From Thermoflavifilum sp. (GTDB taxonomy: Bacteria > Bacteroidota > Bacteroidia > Chitinophagales > Chitinophagaceae): 64,000 bases of DNA. This document shows positions 41,901-49,768 of this stretch, in pieces (the first letter of the stretch is position 1; the number at the start of each line of letters is the position of its first letter). The DNA lies in NCBI GenBank assembly GCA_023511875.1, contig JAIMAQ010000006.1:94245-158244 (forward strand). Direction: 5' to 3'. The position numbers and the translations under genes were made by a program. A model generated the notes under the pieces. That model did not search any database and had not been told where the DNA came from. It saw nothing but the letters and a program-made list of their open reading frames with translations.

Positions 41901-43454
41901 TCAATGTGCACCAGCAGGCATCATGCCTCTACCACGGTTAAATTTCTGTAAGTACAGCAAAGGGATCATGAATAGAAAAAATACACCTACAATCCAAAAC
42001 ACATCAGCATAAGAAAGCAATGCCGTTTGTCGCATCAGTTGGCCATCAATGGCTTGATATGCCATCTTACTGGCTGATGTAGCATCATACCCTTTTGCTT
42101 GAAAGCCGTGTACAAATAGATAATAGCGATCCAAAAAAGCATTATTGTATGGATTCATGTGTTCAACAAGTCGATCACGGTGAAAGGCAATGCGCCTGTC
42201 TAAAAAGGTGGTAATTAAAGCAATGCCAAACGAGCCACCCAACTGTCGAGCCATATTATTTAATCCAGTACCTTGCCCAATATCTTTCCCGCGCAGCTCT
42301 TGAACGGCTAGAGTAGTGATTGGCACAAACAATAAGCTCATTCCTAAACCTCGAATGATGAGTGGCCAAAAAAAATCATTTGTGCCCGAGACCTGCGTGG
42401 TATAATGCACCATTTGCATACAAAAGAGGAAAAAAATGAAGAACCCCGCCGTAGCTAAAAATTGCGCAGGAACCCGATTTTTCAACATAGTACCTACCCA
42501 AGGCATCATAAAAATAGTGGCTAAACCACCTGGTAAGAGTAAAAGCCCCGTTTGTTCAGCCGTAAATCCTAAAATGTTTTGACACAAAATGGGAAATACA
42601 AACACCGATCCATACAATCCCAAACCCAAGATGAAAGAGGTAAGCATGCCTAAGCTGAAGCTGCTATACCGTAAAATGCGAAAATCTACTACTGGCTCTT
42701 CTACATTCATTTCTCGCCAAACAAACAATATTCCAGCCACTAGAGCAACAAAACTGAGCACGGTGATAAAGGTTGAAGCAAACCAATCTTCGCGCTCGCC
42801 CTTTTCTAACACCGTTTGCAAGCAACCTACAGATATGGCTAGCAAGGCAATGCCCCACCAATCTACCGGTTTGTGTCTACTGCTTCTGGGAGTATGCCGA
42901 ATAAAAGTCACCACTAAAAAGGTGGCCAGGGCACCCACGGGAATGTTCACATAAAACACCCAAGGCCAGGAAAAATGATCATTGATATAACCGCCGATGG
43001 TAGGCCCTACAGTAGGACCCACAACCGCACCCAATCCAAACAAAGCCGTTGCCATTCCAATCTCCTCGGGTGGCCAAGCTTCCAGCAAAATGGCTTGAGC
43101 CGTAGAAAGCAAGCCACCACCCGCCAGCCCCTGGATAATGCGGAATATGATCAATTCGTTTAGGCTGGTGGCGTGGCCACAGAAAAATGAAGCCGCGGTA
43201 AACACGATGATCGAAAACAAAAAATAATTTTTACGTCCAAAACGCTCACCCAGCCAGCCCGACATGGGCAATATTACCACATTAGAAATAGCATAAGCCG
43301 TGACCACCCAGCCCACTTCATCGAGCGTAGCACCTAGATTACCCATGATATCGGGTAACGATACATTGACAATTGTGGTATCAATCAGCTCCAGCAAGGA
43401 TGCCATGATCACGGTGATGGTCACAATCCATTTTCGAATACCTTTTTCTGCCAT
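41901..43454 (-). CDS. emrB: DHA2 family MFS drug transporter (EmrB-like), second copy
   Basis: 517 residues, 14 hydrophobic segments. DHA2 motifs: LELIDTTIVNVSLPDIMGNLGATLDEVGWVVTAYAI (motif D1), WLGERFGRKNYF (motif A), QGLAGGGLLSTAQAILLEAWPPEE and GAVVGPTVGPTIGGYI (motif C). It couples to an EmrA adaptor and an outer-membrane channel to export hydrophobic compounds by proton exchange. It is the last gene of the emr operon. By eye it is very similar along its whole length to the copy just upstream, so the two arose by tandem duplication. Confidence 0.93.
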   Translation of the reverse strand: MAEKGIRKWIVTITVIMASLLELIDTTIVNVSLPDIMGNLGATLDEVGWVVTAYAISNVVILPMSGWLGERFGRKNYFLFSIIVFTAASFFCGHATSLNELIIFRIIQGLAGGGLLSTAQAILLEAWPPEEIGMATALFGLGAVVGPTVGPTIGGYINDHFSWPWVFYVNIPVGALATFLVVTFIRHTPRSSRHKPVDWWGIALLAISVGCLQTVLEKGEREDWFASTFITVLSFVALVAGILFVWREMNVEEPVVDFRILRYSSFSLGMLTSFILGLGLYGSVFVFPILCQNILGFTAEQTGLLLLPGGLATIFMMPWVGTMLKNRVPAQFLATAGFFIFFLFCMQMVHYTTQVSGTNDFFWPLIIRGLGMSLLFVPITTLAVQELRGKDIGQGTGLNNMARQLGGSFGIALITTFLDRRIAFHRDRLVEHMNPYNNAFLDRYYLFVHGFQAKGYDATSASKMAYQAIDGQLMRQTALLSYADVFWIVGVFFLFMIPLLYLQKFNRGRGMMPAGAH

Positions 43455-43463
43455 TTTATTTTT

Positions 43464-45023
43464 TTATTCCATTACTAAATGCCCCGCTTCTGCTGTTTGT
43501 CCACGGTTAAATTTTTGGAAATACAACAAGGGGATAATGCATAAAAAGAATACGCCCACAATCCAGAATACATCGGCATAGGTGAGCAAAGCTGCCTGTT
43601 TCATGAGCATGCCATCTGTGGCTTTATAAGCCATTTCTTTTGCCTGCTGAAAATCATAGCCCCTACTCATGAAACCATGCCAGAGCAATTGAAAACGCTG
43701 AATAAATGATGGATTGTAGGGATTAATGTGGCCGATGAGTATATCTCGATGATAAGCCATCCGCCTGTCTATAAAAGTAGTGATCAAAGCAATTCCAAAG
43801 GAGCCACCCAATTGCCTACCCATATTATTGAGTCCAGTGCCCTGGCCAATATCTTTACCTCGCAAATCTTGTACAGCAAGTGTGGTGATGGGCACAAATA
43901 GCATACCCATGCCCAGCCCACGAATGATGAGAGGCCAAAAGAAATCTTCGTTGCCCACTTGTGCTGTGGTGCGTTTTTGCATCATCATACAAAAGATGAA
44001 AAACACAATCATCCCGGCTGTAGAAATAAACTGTGCGGGTACTCGATTTTTCAACATCGTACCTACAGCTGGCATCATGAAAATCGTAGCTATTCCTCCT
44101 GGTAGCAGCAAAAGCCCGGTTTGCTCAGCTGTAAATCCTAAAATGTTTTGACACAAAATAGGAAAAACAAATACCGACCCATACAAGCCCAATCCGTAAA
44201 TAAAAGAAGTAAACATTCCTAAGCTAAAGCTTCGAAATCGAAATATTTTCAAGTCAACGATGGGCTCGGTGGCGACCATTTCTCGCCAGATAAACGCTAT
44301 AGCACCGAGAATGGCCGCAAAGCTGAGTATCTGAATATAAGTAGTGGCAAACCAATCTTCACGTTCACCCTTTTCTAAGACAACTTGTAAGCTCCCCACC
44401 GCAATAGCCAGGAAAGCAATTCCCCACCAGTCGATAGGCTTACCCTTACCCGTAGCGGGTGTAGCCCTGATGAAAGTAACCGATAGGAAAGTCGCCAAGG
44501 CACCCACAGGCACGTTCACATAAAATATCCAAGGCCAAGAGAAATGATCGGTGATGTATCCACCCAAAGTAGGGCCAATTGTAGGGCCTACTACGGCTCC
44601 TAATCCAAAAATTGCTGTAGCCAATCCCACTTCTTCGGGCGGCCAGGCTTCTAACAAGATAGCTTGAGAAACGGCCATGATGCCACCTCCTGCCAAACCT
44701 TGAATAATCCTAAACACAATGAGCTCATTTAACGAATGGGCATGGCCACAGAAAAATGAAGCCAGTGTAAAAATGATGATCGATATTGTGAAATAGTTTT
44801 TACGTCCAAAACGTTCGCCCAGCCAGCCCGACATGGGCAATACAATTACATTAGCTACTGCATAGGCCGTGACCACCCATCCTACATCATCGAGTGTGGC
44901 TCCCAAATTTCCCATGATATCGGGCAAAGAAACATTGACGATGGTGGCATCAATTAACTGCAACAAAGCAGCAATGATTACCGTAATAGTAATGATGATC
45001 TTTCGAAATCCTCTTTCTGCCAT
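43464..45023 (-). CDS. emrB: DHA2 family MFS drug transporter (EmrB-like), first copy
   Basis: 519 residues, 14 hydrophobic segments, with the same motifs as its downstream twin (LIDATIVNVSLPDIMGNLG, WLGERFGRKNYF, GAVVGPTIGPTLGGYI). Differences gather in TM1 to TM3, the periplasmic loop near residue 360 (MMQKRTTAQVG against MVHYTTQVSG in the other), and the C-terminal tail. The start lies 83 bases downstream of emrA and the stop is 9 bases before the second copy, so both are read from one transcript. Keeping two pumps behind one adaptor suggests different substrates or paired subunits. Confidence 0.93.
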   Translation of the reverse strand: MAERGFRKIIITITVIIAALLQLIDATIVNVSLPDIMGNLGATLDDVGWVVTAYAVANVIVLPMSGWLGERFGRKNYFTISIIIFTLASFFCGHAHSLNELIVFRIIQGLAGGGIMAVSQAILLEAWPPEEVGLATAIFGLGAVVGPTIGPTLGGYITDHFSWPWIFYVNVPVGALATFLSVTFIRATPATGKGKPIDWWGIAFLAIAVGSLQVVLEKGEREDWFATTYIQILSFAAILGAIAFIWREMVATEPIVDLKIFRFRSFSLGMFTSFIYGLGLYGSVFVFPILCQNILGFTAEQTGLLLLPGGIATIFMMPAVGTMLKNRVPAQFISTAGMIVFFIFCMMMQKRTTAQVGNEDFFWPLIIRGLGMGMLFVPITTLAVQDLRGKDIGQGTGLNNMGRQLGGSFGIALITTFIDRRMAYHRDILIGHINPYNPSFIQRFQLLWHGFMSRGYDFQQAKEMAYKATDGMLMKQAALLTYADVFWIVGVFFLCIIPLLYFQKFNRGQTAEAGHLVME

Positions 45024-45106
45024 AACGCTCCGATTTTACTGTTTTTACGGTCATCACGGCCTGAATTGTTTTATCTAAGTACGGTGCTTGGCGCTTATTT
45101 CGGTGA

Positions 45107-46159
45107 TTATTTTTTGATATGTACCCTTACAAATACACTCAATCCTGGGCGCAAGCGTTTACGCCATTCTTCATTCAAATGGGTAAAGGCAATACGTACG
45201 GGCACCCGCTGCACCACTTTTACAAAATTGCCTGTAGCATTGTCGGGTGGCAATAACGAGAATTTAGCACCCGTAGCACCAGAAAAACTTTGCACTACCC
45301 CTTCAAAGCTGGTATCTGGATAAGCATCTACATCGATATCTACTCGCTGCCCCACGTGAATATCACCGATCTGCGTTTCTTTAAAATTGGCTGTTACATA
45401 AATACTCGAATCCATCACAATAGAGAATAGGGTTTGGCCAGCCTGCACCAGTTGGCCAGGCTGAATATTTCGCTTAGAAACGATGCCCGAAACAGGCGCT
45501 GTAATCACTGTGTATGATAATTGCAGTTTAGCAAAGTCAACATTGGCTTTTTGGATATCAATATTCGTAGCGGTTGCTTTTACTTGTTGTTGTGTGGTGC
45601 TCACTTGTTCATGTAAAGCGGCAACTTGTTTTTGAGCGGCTTCCAATTCAGCTTCGGCAGCATCTCGTTGTGCCTTAATAGCATCAAACTGAGCCTGGGT
45701 AATCGCGTGATCATGCAATAAATTTAAGTAACGATTGTAATCTTGTTGGGCCTTCCACAGTTGCACTTGAGCAGCAGCTACACGAGCCTGAGCAGGATCA
45801 ACATTGGCCGCTACCGATTGTACATTATAGCGCGATACATTTACATTGGCCATAGCGGCTTTTAATGCCGCTTCTGCTTGCTCAAGTTTTATGCGATAAT
45901 CACGATCGTCTAAAATCACGAGCGTATCACCTGCATGTACATACTGGTTGTCTTGAAACAAAATATCTTTCACATATCCACTTACTCTGGCAACAACTGG
46001 ACTGATATCCCCATCAATTTGTGCATCGTCGGTGGTTTGATAATGTTGATAATAAATGTATTCATGAATACCAAAAATAGCACCTCCAATTAAAACGATT
46101 CCGAGTACGATAGGCATGATTAATTTGCCAACAGATCGCTTTCCTGCTCTTTTTTCCAT
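45107..46159 (-). CDS. emrA: EmrA-like HlyD family periplasmic adaptor
   Basis: 350 residues. One N-terminal membrane anchor (IMPIVLGIVLIGGAIFGI) is followed by the split barrel-sandwich domain (DGDISPVVARVSGYVKDILFQDNQYVHAGDTLVILDD), a long helical hairpin rich in Ala and Gln (about residues 85-195) and the second half of the sandwich plus beta-barrel (LSYTVITAPVSGIVSKRNIQPGQLVQAGQTLFSIVMD). It bridges EmrB in the inner membrane and the TolC-like channel. It is the third gene of the operon, 54 bases after the TolC gene. Confidence 0.93.
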   Translation of the reverse strand: MEKRAGKRSVGKLIMPIVLGIVLIGGAIFGIHEYIYYQHYQTTDDAQIDGDISPVVARVSGYVKDILFQDNQYVHAGDTLVILDDRDYRIKLEQAEAALKAAMANVNVSRYNVQSVAANVDPAQARVAAAQVQLWKAQQDYNRYLNLLHDHAITQAQFDAIKAQRDAAEAELEAAQKQVAALHEQVSTTQQQVKATATNIDIQKANVDFAKLQLSYTVITAPVSGIVSKRNIQPGQLVQAGQTLFSIVMDSSIYVTANFKETQIGDIHVGQRVDIDVDAYPDTSFEGVVQSFSGATGAKFSLLPPDNATGNFVKVVQRVPVRIAFTHLNEEWRKRLRPGLSVFVRVHIKK

Positions 46160-46213
46160 AATTAATTGATGATTTAGTTTCGAATAAATAGTTGTTTAAT
46201 AAAGTTTATCTAA

Positions 46214-47554
46214 TCATGGTAATAATGTTCCTGTAGATGCTATCAACTGATAATAAGCCAATATAGCATCCACACGCGCCAATTGCAAGTCTACCCTAGC
46301 TTTGAACAACAATGTCTCTGCATCAATACGGTCTGTTGTCGTAGCTAGCTGATTGCGGTATTTAGATTCCATCATTCGATCATTTTCTTCGGCCTGTGCC
46401 AAGGCTACTTCAAGTACGTGAATGCGTTGAAGAGCCAATTGATAATCATGATATTGCTTGTAAATATCTTCTTTAATTTGGTCGATAAGCATAGCCTGTT
46501 GCAATTGAGTTTCTGTTTTTTGCACCTCGGCTTCTGCTATGCGATGTGGAGCCGTATACAAACTGCTGATGTTCCAACCCAGTGTTAGCCCAACAGTAAT
46601 GGGTGCCAGATAAGTGTTTGCTGGAGGAATTATTTTATTGTTAGGATTAATAAAATATCCACTCACACCTGCAGCAAGTGTAGGCAAGCGACTATCTTTT
46701 TCCTTTTTTATTTGCAAATCATTCAATTGTAATTGATATTGATAAGCTTCCAAGTCTCTCCGATGCTGTAATGCCATTTGCAAATAGCTATCGATAGGTT
46801 GCAAAGGCGGTACTGCTTGAAAGCTATCGGGTACAATCTCCGTGCTATCGGGAAGCCCCAGCAAAATATTTAAGTCGTAATTCACAATCTTGCGTTGGTT
46901 TTCCAATTCCAAAGCATTCAGATTAACATCAGATAGCTGGAGTTGAAAACGCAATACATCATTTTGTGTAGCCAATCCCTGTTGTTCAAAATGACGTGTT
47001 TCTTCAAGACGTTGTTGGATATCAGTAATATTTTGTTCAACAACCTGTTGGTTGCCGATAATCTTCAACAGGTTGCCATATACTTGTATAATCGATGATG
47101 CGATATAGTTTCGATTGTTGATCGTGTCGAGTGATGCTATCTTTTTTAATATACTAGCCGACTCACGCGCATAGCGCAATTGATTGCCAGCGAATATAGG
47201 CTCTTGTACAGAAAGCGTACCCAAATACAATCTAGATGTTCCGGGCAAGCGCAAAGTGTCTCGTCCAAACACCAGTTGCTTTGTAGGAATAAATGCCTCA
47301 CTTACTCCATAGCTTATTTTTGCAGAAGGCAACATAGCATCGCGTGCCTGTTCATATTTGAGTATGGCTTCTTGTACACGTGCACGTGAGATTTGAATGG
47401 GTTTACTGTTTTGTAAACCCAATGAGATAGCCTTTTGTAGGGAAAGATGTAAAGTGTCTTGTGCGATAGCTCCTTGAAAATTCAAGCTAAACAAAATTCC
47501 AAAGCCTATACAATTAAGATACATCCGGAATGTTACGTGTTGCATATTTCTCAA
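46214..47554 (-). CDS. TolC family outer membrane channel of the emr operon
   Basis: 446 residues. A signal peptide (YLNCIGFGILFSLNFQGAIA) is followed by two helical repeat halves typical of TolC proteins (LSLQKAISLGLQNSKPIQISRARVQEAILKYEQARDAMLPSAKI; LQMALQHRRDLEAYQYQLQLNDLQIKKEKDSRLPTLAAGVSGYF). It should form the outer-membrane exit duct for the EmrAB pump. It begins 10 bases after tetR on the same strand. Confidence 0.92.
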   Translation of the reverse strand: MRNMQHVTFRMYLNCIGFGILFSLNFQGAIAQDTLHLSLQKAISLGLQNSKPIQISRARVQEAILKYEQARDAMLPSAKISYGVSEAFIPTKQLVFGRDTLRLPGTSRLYLGTLSVQEPIFAGNQLRYARESASILKKIASLDTINNRNYIASSIIQVYGNLLKIIGNQQVVEQNITDIQQRLEETRHFEQQGLATQNDVLRFQLQLSDVNLNALELENQRKIVNYDLNILLGLPDSTEIVPDSFQAVPPLQPIDSYLQMALQHRRDLEAYQYQLQLNDLQIKKEKDSRLPTLAAGVSGYFINPNNKIIPPANTYLAPITVGLTLGWNISSLYTAPHRIAEAEVQKTETQLQQAMLIDQIKEDIYKQYHDYQLALQRIHVLEVALAQAEENDRMMESKYRNQLATTTDRIDAETLLFKARVDLQLARVDAILAYYQLIASTGTLLP

Positions 47555-47564
47555 GTCTTTACTT

Positions 47565-48203
47565 TTACGATGTTGACTTTGATGATTGATTCATATCTGC
47601 AATGAGATGTGTTAAAATCATCTTTTTTAAATGTTTTTTCACACGGTTCTTGATGCGTAAACTGTACTCATCAAAATTTATTTCTGGGATGTTCATGAGT
47701 CTACAGTAAAATGATTTTGATAAGGTCACTTGTGAAATGGTTCCCACAATACTGGCCACAGTTAATTCAATATCTACCTTCCGAAATATTTTTTTCTTTT
47801 GTCCTTCTTCGATAATTTTTTTAATGATATCTAAATTTTGCTTCTTTATGGCCATCATCTGCTCTTTAATATGGGCTTCAGAAAGCATAGAAAGCTGCCT
47901 GCTCATGATATTGTGAAAACGATGGTGAGTAAGAATGCGATCTACATACACATCAATTACTTTCTCCATTTTATGTATAGGATCTTCATTCGGATTTTTT
48001 TTAAGAATATCAAGCAAATTACTGGTATAACCTGCACGATATTGAATGAGTGCTTCAAGCAATTTTTCTTTAGAGCCGAAGTAATAAGAAATCATGGCTA
48101 TATTCACCTCTGCTCGTTGAGCAATATCGCGCACAGAAGTGCCTTCATAGCCTTTTTCTGCAAACAACTCTTCAGCTACCTCTAAAATCTTTTCTTTTTT
48201 CAT
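47565..48203 (-). CDS. TetR family transcriptional regulator of the emr operon
   Basis: About 212 residues from the ATG at 48203; the track begins at a TTG two codons earlier. The N-terminal helix-turn-helix is clear (KILEVAEELFAEKGYEGTSVRDIAQRAEVNIAMISYYFGSKEKLLEALI). The C-terminal ligand domain is unspecific, as usual. It is the first gene of the efflux operon and lies directly behind a 33-base dyad that covers its promoter, so autorepression relieved by a pump substrate is the likely mode. The unusually Lys-rich C-terminal tail (RIKNRVKKHLKK) has no known meaning. Confidence 0.94.
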   Translation of the reverse strand: MKKEKILEVAEELFAEKGYEGTSVRDIAQRAEVNIAMISYYFGSKEKLLEALIQYRAGYTSNLLDILKKNPNEDPIHKMEKVIDVYVDRILTHHRFHNIMSRQLSMLSEAHIKEQMMAIKKQNLDIIKKIIEEGQKKKIFRKVDIELTVASIVGTISQVTLSKSFYCRLMNIPEINFDEYSLRIKNRVKKHLKKMILTHLIADMNQSSKSTS

Positions 48204-48233
48204 CACCAATATAAAACGTCAAAAAAAGCGACG

Positions 48234-48241
48234 CAAAATTA
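48234..48241 (-). promoter_or_regulatory. -7 box of the tetR-emr operon
   Basis: TAATTTTG on the minus strand, with TTTG at 48264-48261 exactly 19 bases upstream as the -33 element. This is the full Bacteroidota two-part promoter, and its -33 lies inside the dyad operator. Confidence 0.7.
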
Positions 48242-48271
48242 AACGACTGTTTGATTTAAACAAACGTTTAA
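48239..48271. promoter_or_regulatory. 33-bp dyad, probable TetR operator
   Basis: The symmetric arms are TTAAACG-nn-TGTTT on the left and AAACA-nn-CGTTTAA on the right, around a 5-base centre (GATTT). All 12 arm positions pair. It lies 36 bases upstream of the tetR start codon and overlaps the -33 and the edge of the -7 element, which suits repression by the adjacent TetR. Confidence 0.75.
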
Positions 48272-48311
48272 TTATAACCTTTACAAAAAAATAACAAATT
48301 GTTTGGGTGGG

Positions 48312-48968
48312 CTATCCAGGAATGCGAGTGATGTATTTTTCCATTTCTTTGATTTGCTTAACCAACTCAGGTGTAGTAGGGCGAAGGTCTTTGGCTTTTT
48401 TGAAATACATTTTTACCGCTTTAAAATCGCGCCGATTCATGGCTATAGCGGCTAATTGTAAATAAGCAGCTGAAGTATTTTCTTTGTCGGGCAAGCCCAG
48501 TCGGATAGCTGTACGCAAGTTAGCATAGGCTGTTTTCAAATCTCCTTTTTGATAGGCAATAGCCCCCAATTGAAAATAGGAAACCCCCTCATATTCCTTC
48601 ATCGTCTTGCTTTTTGTTTCTAAGCTCTTGCGAATGTTTTCTTCTGCACTATTCAAATCTTGATCTACCATATCAAGATTAGAGCGAATCAAATAATATG
48701 CTTGACGAAGGGGCTTAAACAACAATTTTGGAAAATGAATTGTATTGAGTAAACGCCTGGCTTCATCAAATTCACCGGCTTCCACTGCATCTTGAATCAA
48801 TCTCATAGGCCCTACCATGAAATGACCAATTAGCAAAATCAATCCAATTAAATAAACGATCCAGGCAATGAGAATGCCGCTACTGATATTCACCCATACA
48901 CCAATGGCAATAATCAATAAGGCGATATACAAACGATATAAGATAAAAAATCTCCAAAATTTTTTCAT
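48312..48968 (-). CDS. membrane-anchored TPR protein
   Basis: About 218 residues from the ATG at 48968 (MKKFWRFFILYRLYIALLI); the track start adds 20 residues. Two hydrophobic segments (about residues 8-27 and 33-53) anchor it, and the remainder is helical with tetratricopeptide-like repeats: EGVSYFQLGAIAYQKGDLKTAYANLRTAIRLGLPD, SAAYLQLAAIAMNRRDFKAVKMYFKKAKDLRPTTPELV. No catalytic motif is seen, so the role is probably protein-protein contacts at the inner membrane. It is divergent from marC. Confidence 0.82.
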   Translation of the reverse strand: MKKFWRFFILYRLYIALLIIAIGVWVNISSGILIAWIVYLIGLILLIGHFMVGPMRLIQDAVEAGEFDEARRLLNTIHFPKLLFKPLRQAYYLIRSNLDMVDQDLNSAEENIRKSLETKSKTMKEYEGVSYFQLGAIAYQKGDLKTAYANLRTAIRLGLPDKENTSAAYLQLAAIAMNRRDFKAVKMYFKKAKDLRPTTPELVKQIKEMEKYITRIPG

Positions 48969-49090
48969 GGGTAAAATTGTTGATGCTAATGAATAGATGC
49001 TCAGCAAAATTACGATTTCCCTGGCCATGAAAATATTTGTCGATAAAAGCGCAGAAAAACATAGAAATTTGATGCGTAATTGCTTGATCT

Positions 49091-49657
49091 ATGCGTCATG
49101 TCAAAGATATTCTCACCATTACTTTTACCTTATTTGCCGTGATTGATATTTTAGGATCGATTCCTGTACTCATATCACTGAAAGAAAAATTAGGCCGCAT
49201 ACAACCCGTCAGAGCTACACTGGCATCGGGCTTGCTCATGATCTTATTCTTGTTAGTAGGTGAGCCTTTCTTATCGCTGATGGGCGTAGATATCCATTCA
49301 TTTGCCGTGGCTGGTTCGATAGTGATCTTTATTTTAGGACTGGAAATGGTATTGGGGGTTGAATTTTTTAAAAGTGAAAAGAGTGCTGAAGCTGGAGAGC
49401 TGGTACCCATTGCTTTCCCATTGATTGCGGGTTCTGGCACGCTCACCACGATCATGTCGCTTAAAGCTAATTTTAGTTTTTATGATATCCTCGCGGGTAT
49501 TTTGATTAACTTAATTGTGGTATACGTCGTTTTGCGATCGCTGCATTACATTGAACGTATGCTGGGTGAGGCAGGATTATTGGTGATTAGAAAATTTTTT
49601 GGAGTTATCTTAATTGCTATTGCAGTAAAAATTTTCAAAACCAATCTGGGCATTTAA
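49091..49657 (+). CDS. MarC family membrane protein
   Basis: 188 residues with six hydrophobic segments. The family signature is seen at the start of the protein (FTLFAVIDILGSIPVLISLKEKLG) and in the middle (GGIVIFILGLEMVLG-like, then VPIAFPLIAGSGTLTTIMSL). It is an integral inner-membrane protein of unknown transport function; the old link to multiple antibiotic resistance is not supported for MarC. It ends 23 bases before the tRNA promoter box. Confidence 0.9.
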   Translation: MRHVKDILTITFTLFAVIDILGSIPVLISLKEKLGRIQPVRATLASGLLMILFLLVGEPFLSLMGVDIHSFAVAGSIVIFILGLEMVLGVEFFKSEKSAEAGELVPIAFPLIAGSGTLTTIMSLKANFSFYDILAGILINLIVVYVVLRSLHYIERMLGEAGLLVIRKFFGVILIAIAVKIFKTNLGI

Positions 49658-49680
49658 GGTCGATTGAGTAGGAGAATTGC

Positions 49681-49688
49681 TAATTTTG
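49681..49688 (+). promoter_or_regulatory. -7 box of tRNA-Arg
   Basis: TAATTTTG ends 8 bases before the mature tRNA 5' end, so transcription would start only one or two bases upstream of the tRNA. Confidence 0.65.
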
Positions 49689-49696
49689 CGCCACTT

Positions 49697-49768
49697 GGCC
49701 CCGTAGTACAATGGATAGTACATGAGTCTCCGGAACTCAGGATCCGCGTTCGATTCGCGGCGGGGTCA
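49697..49768 (+). tRNA. tRNA-Arg (anticodon CCG)
   Basis: A complete cloverleaf can be folded by hand. The 7-bp acceptor stem is GGCCCCG with CGGGGTC (one G-T pair), and the discriminator is A. The D stem is GTAC/GTAC with the GG loop. The anticodon stem is TGAGT/ACTCA around CTCCGGA, giving anticodon CCG, which reads the Arg codon CGG. The T arm is CCGCG-TTCGATT-CGCGG. No CCA is encoded (ACCG follows). The 3' end overlaps the antisense stop codon of maeB by three bases. Confidence 0.95.
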
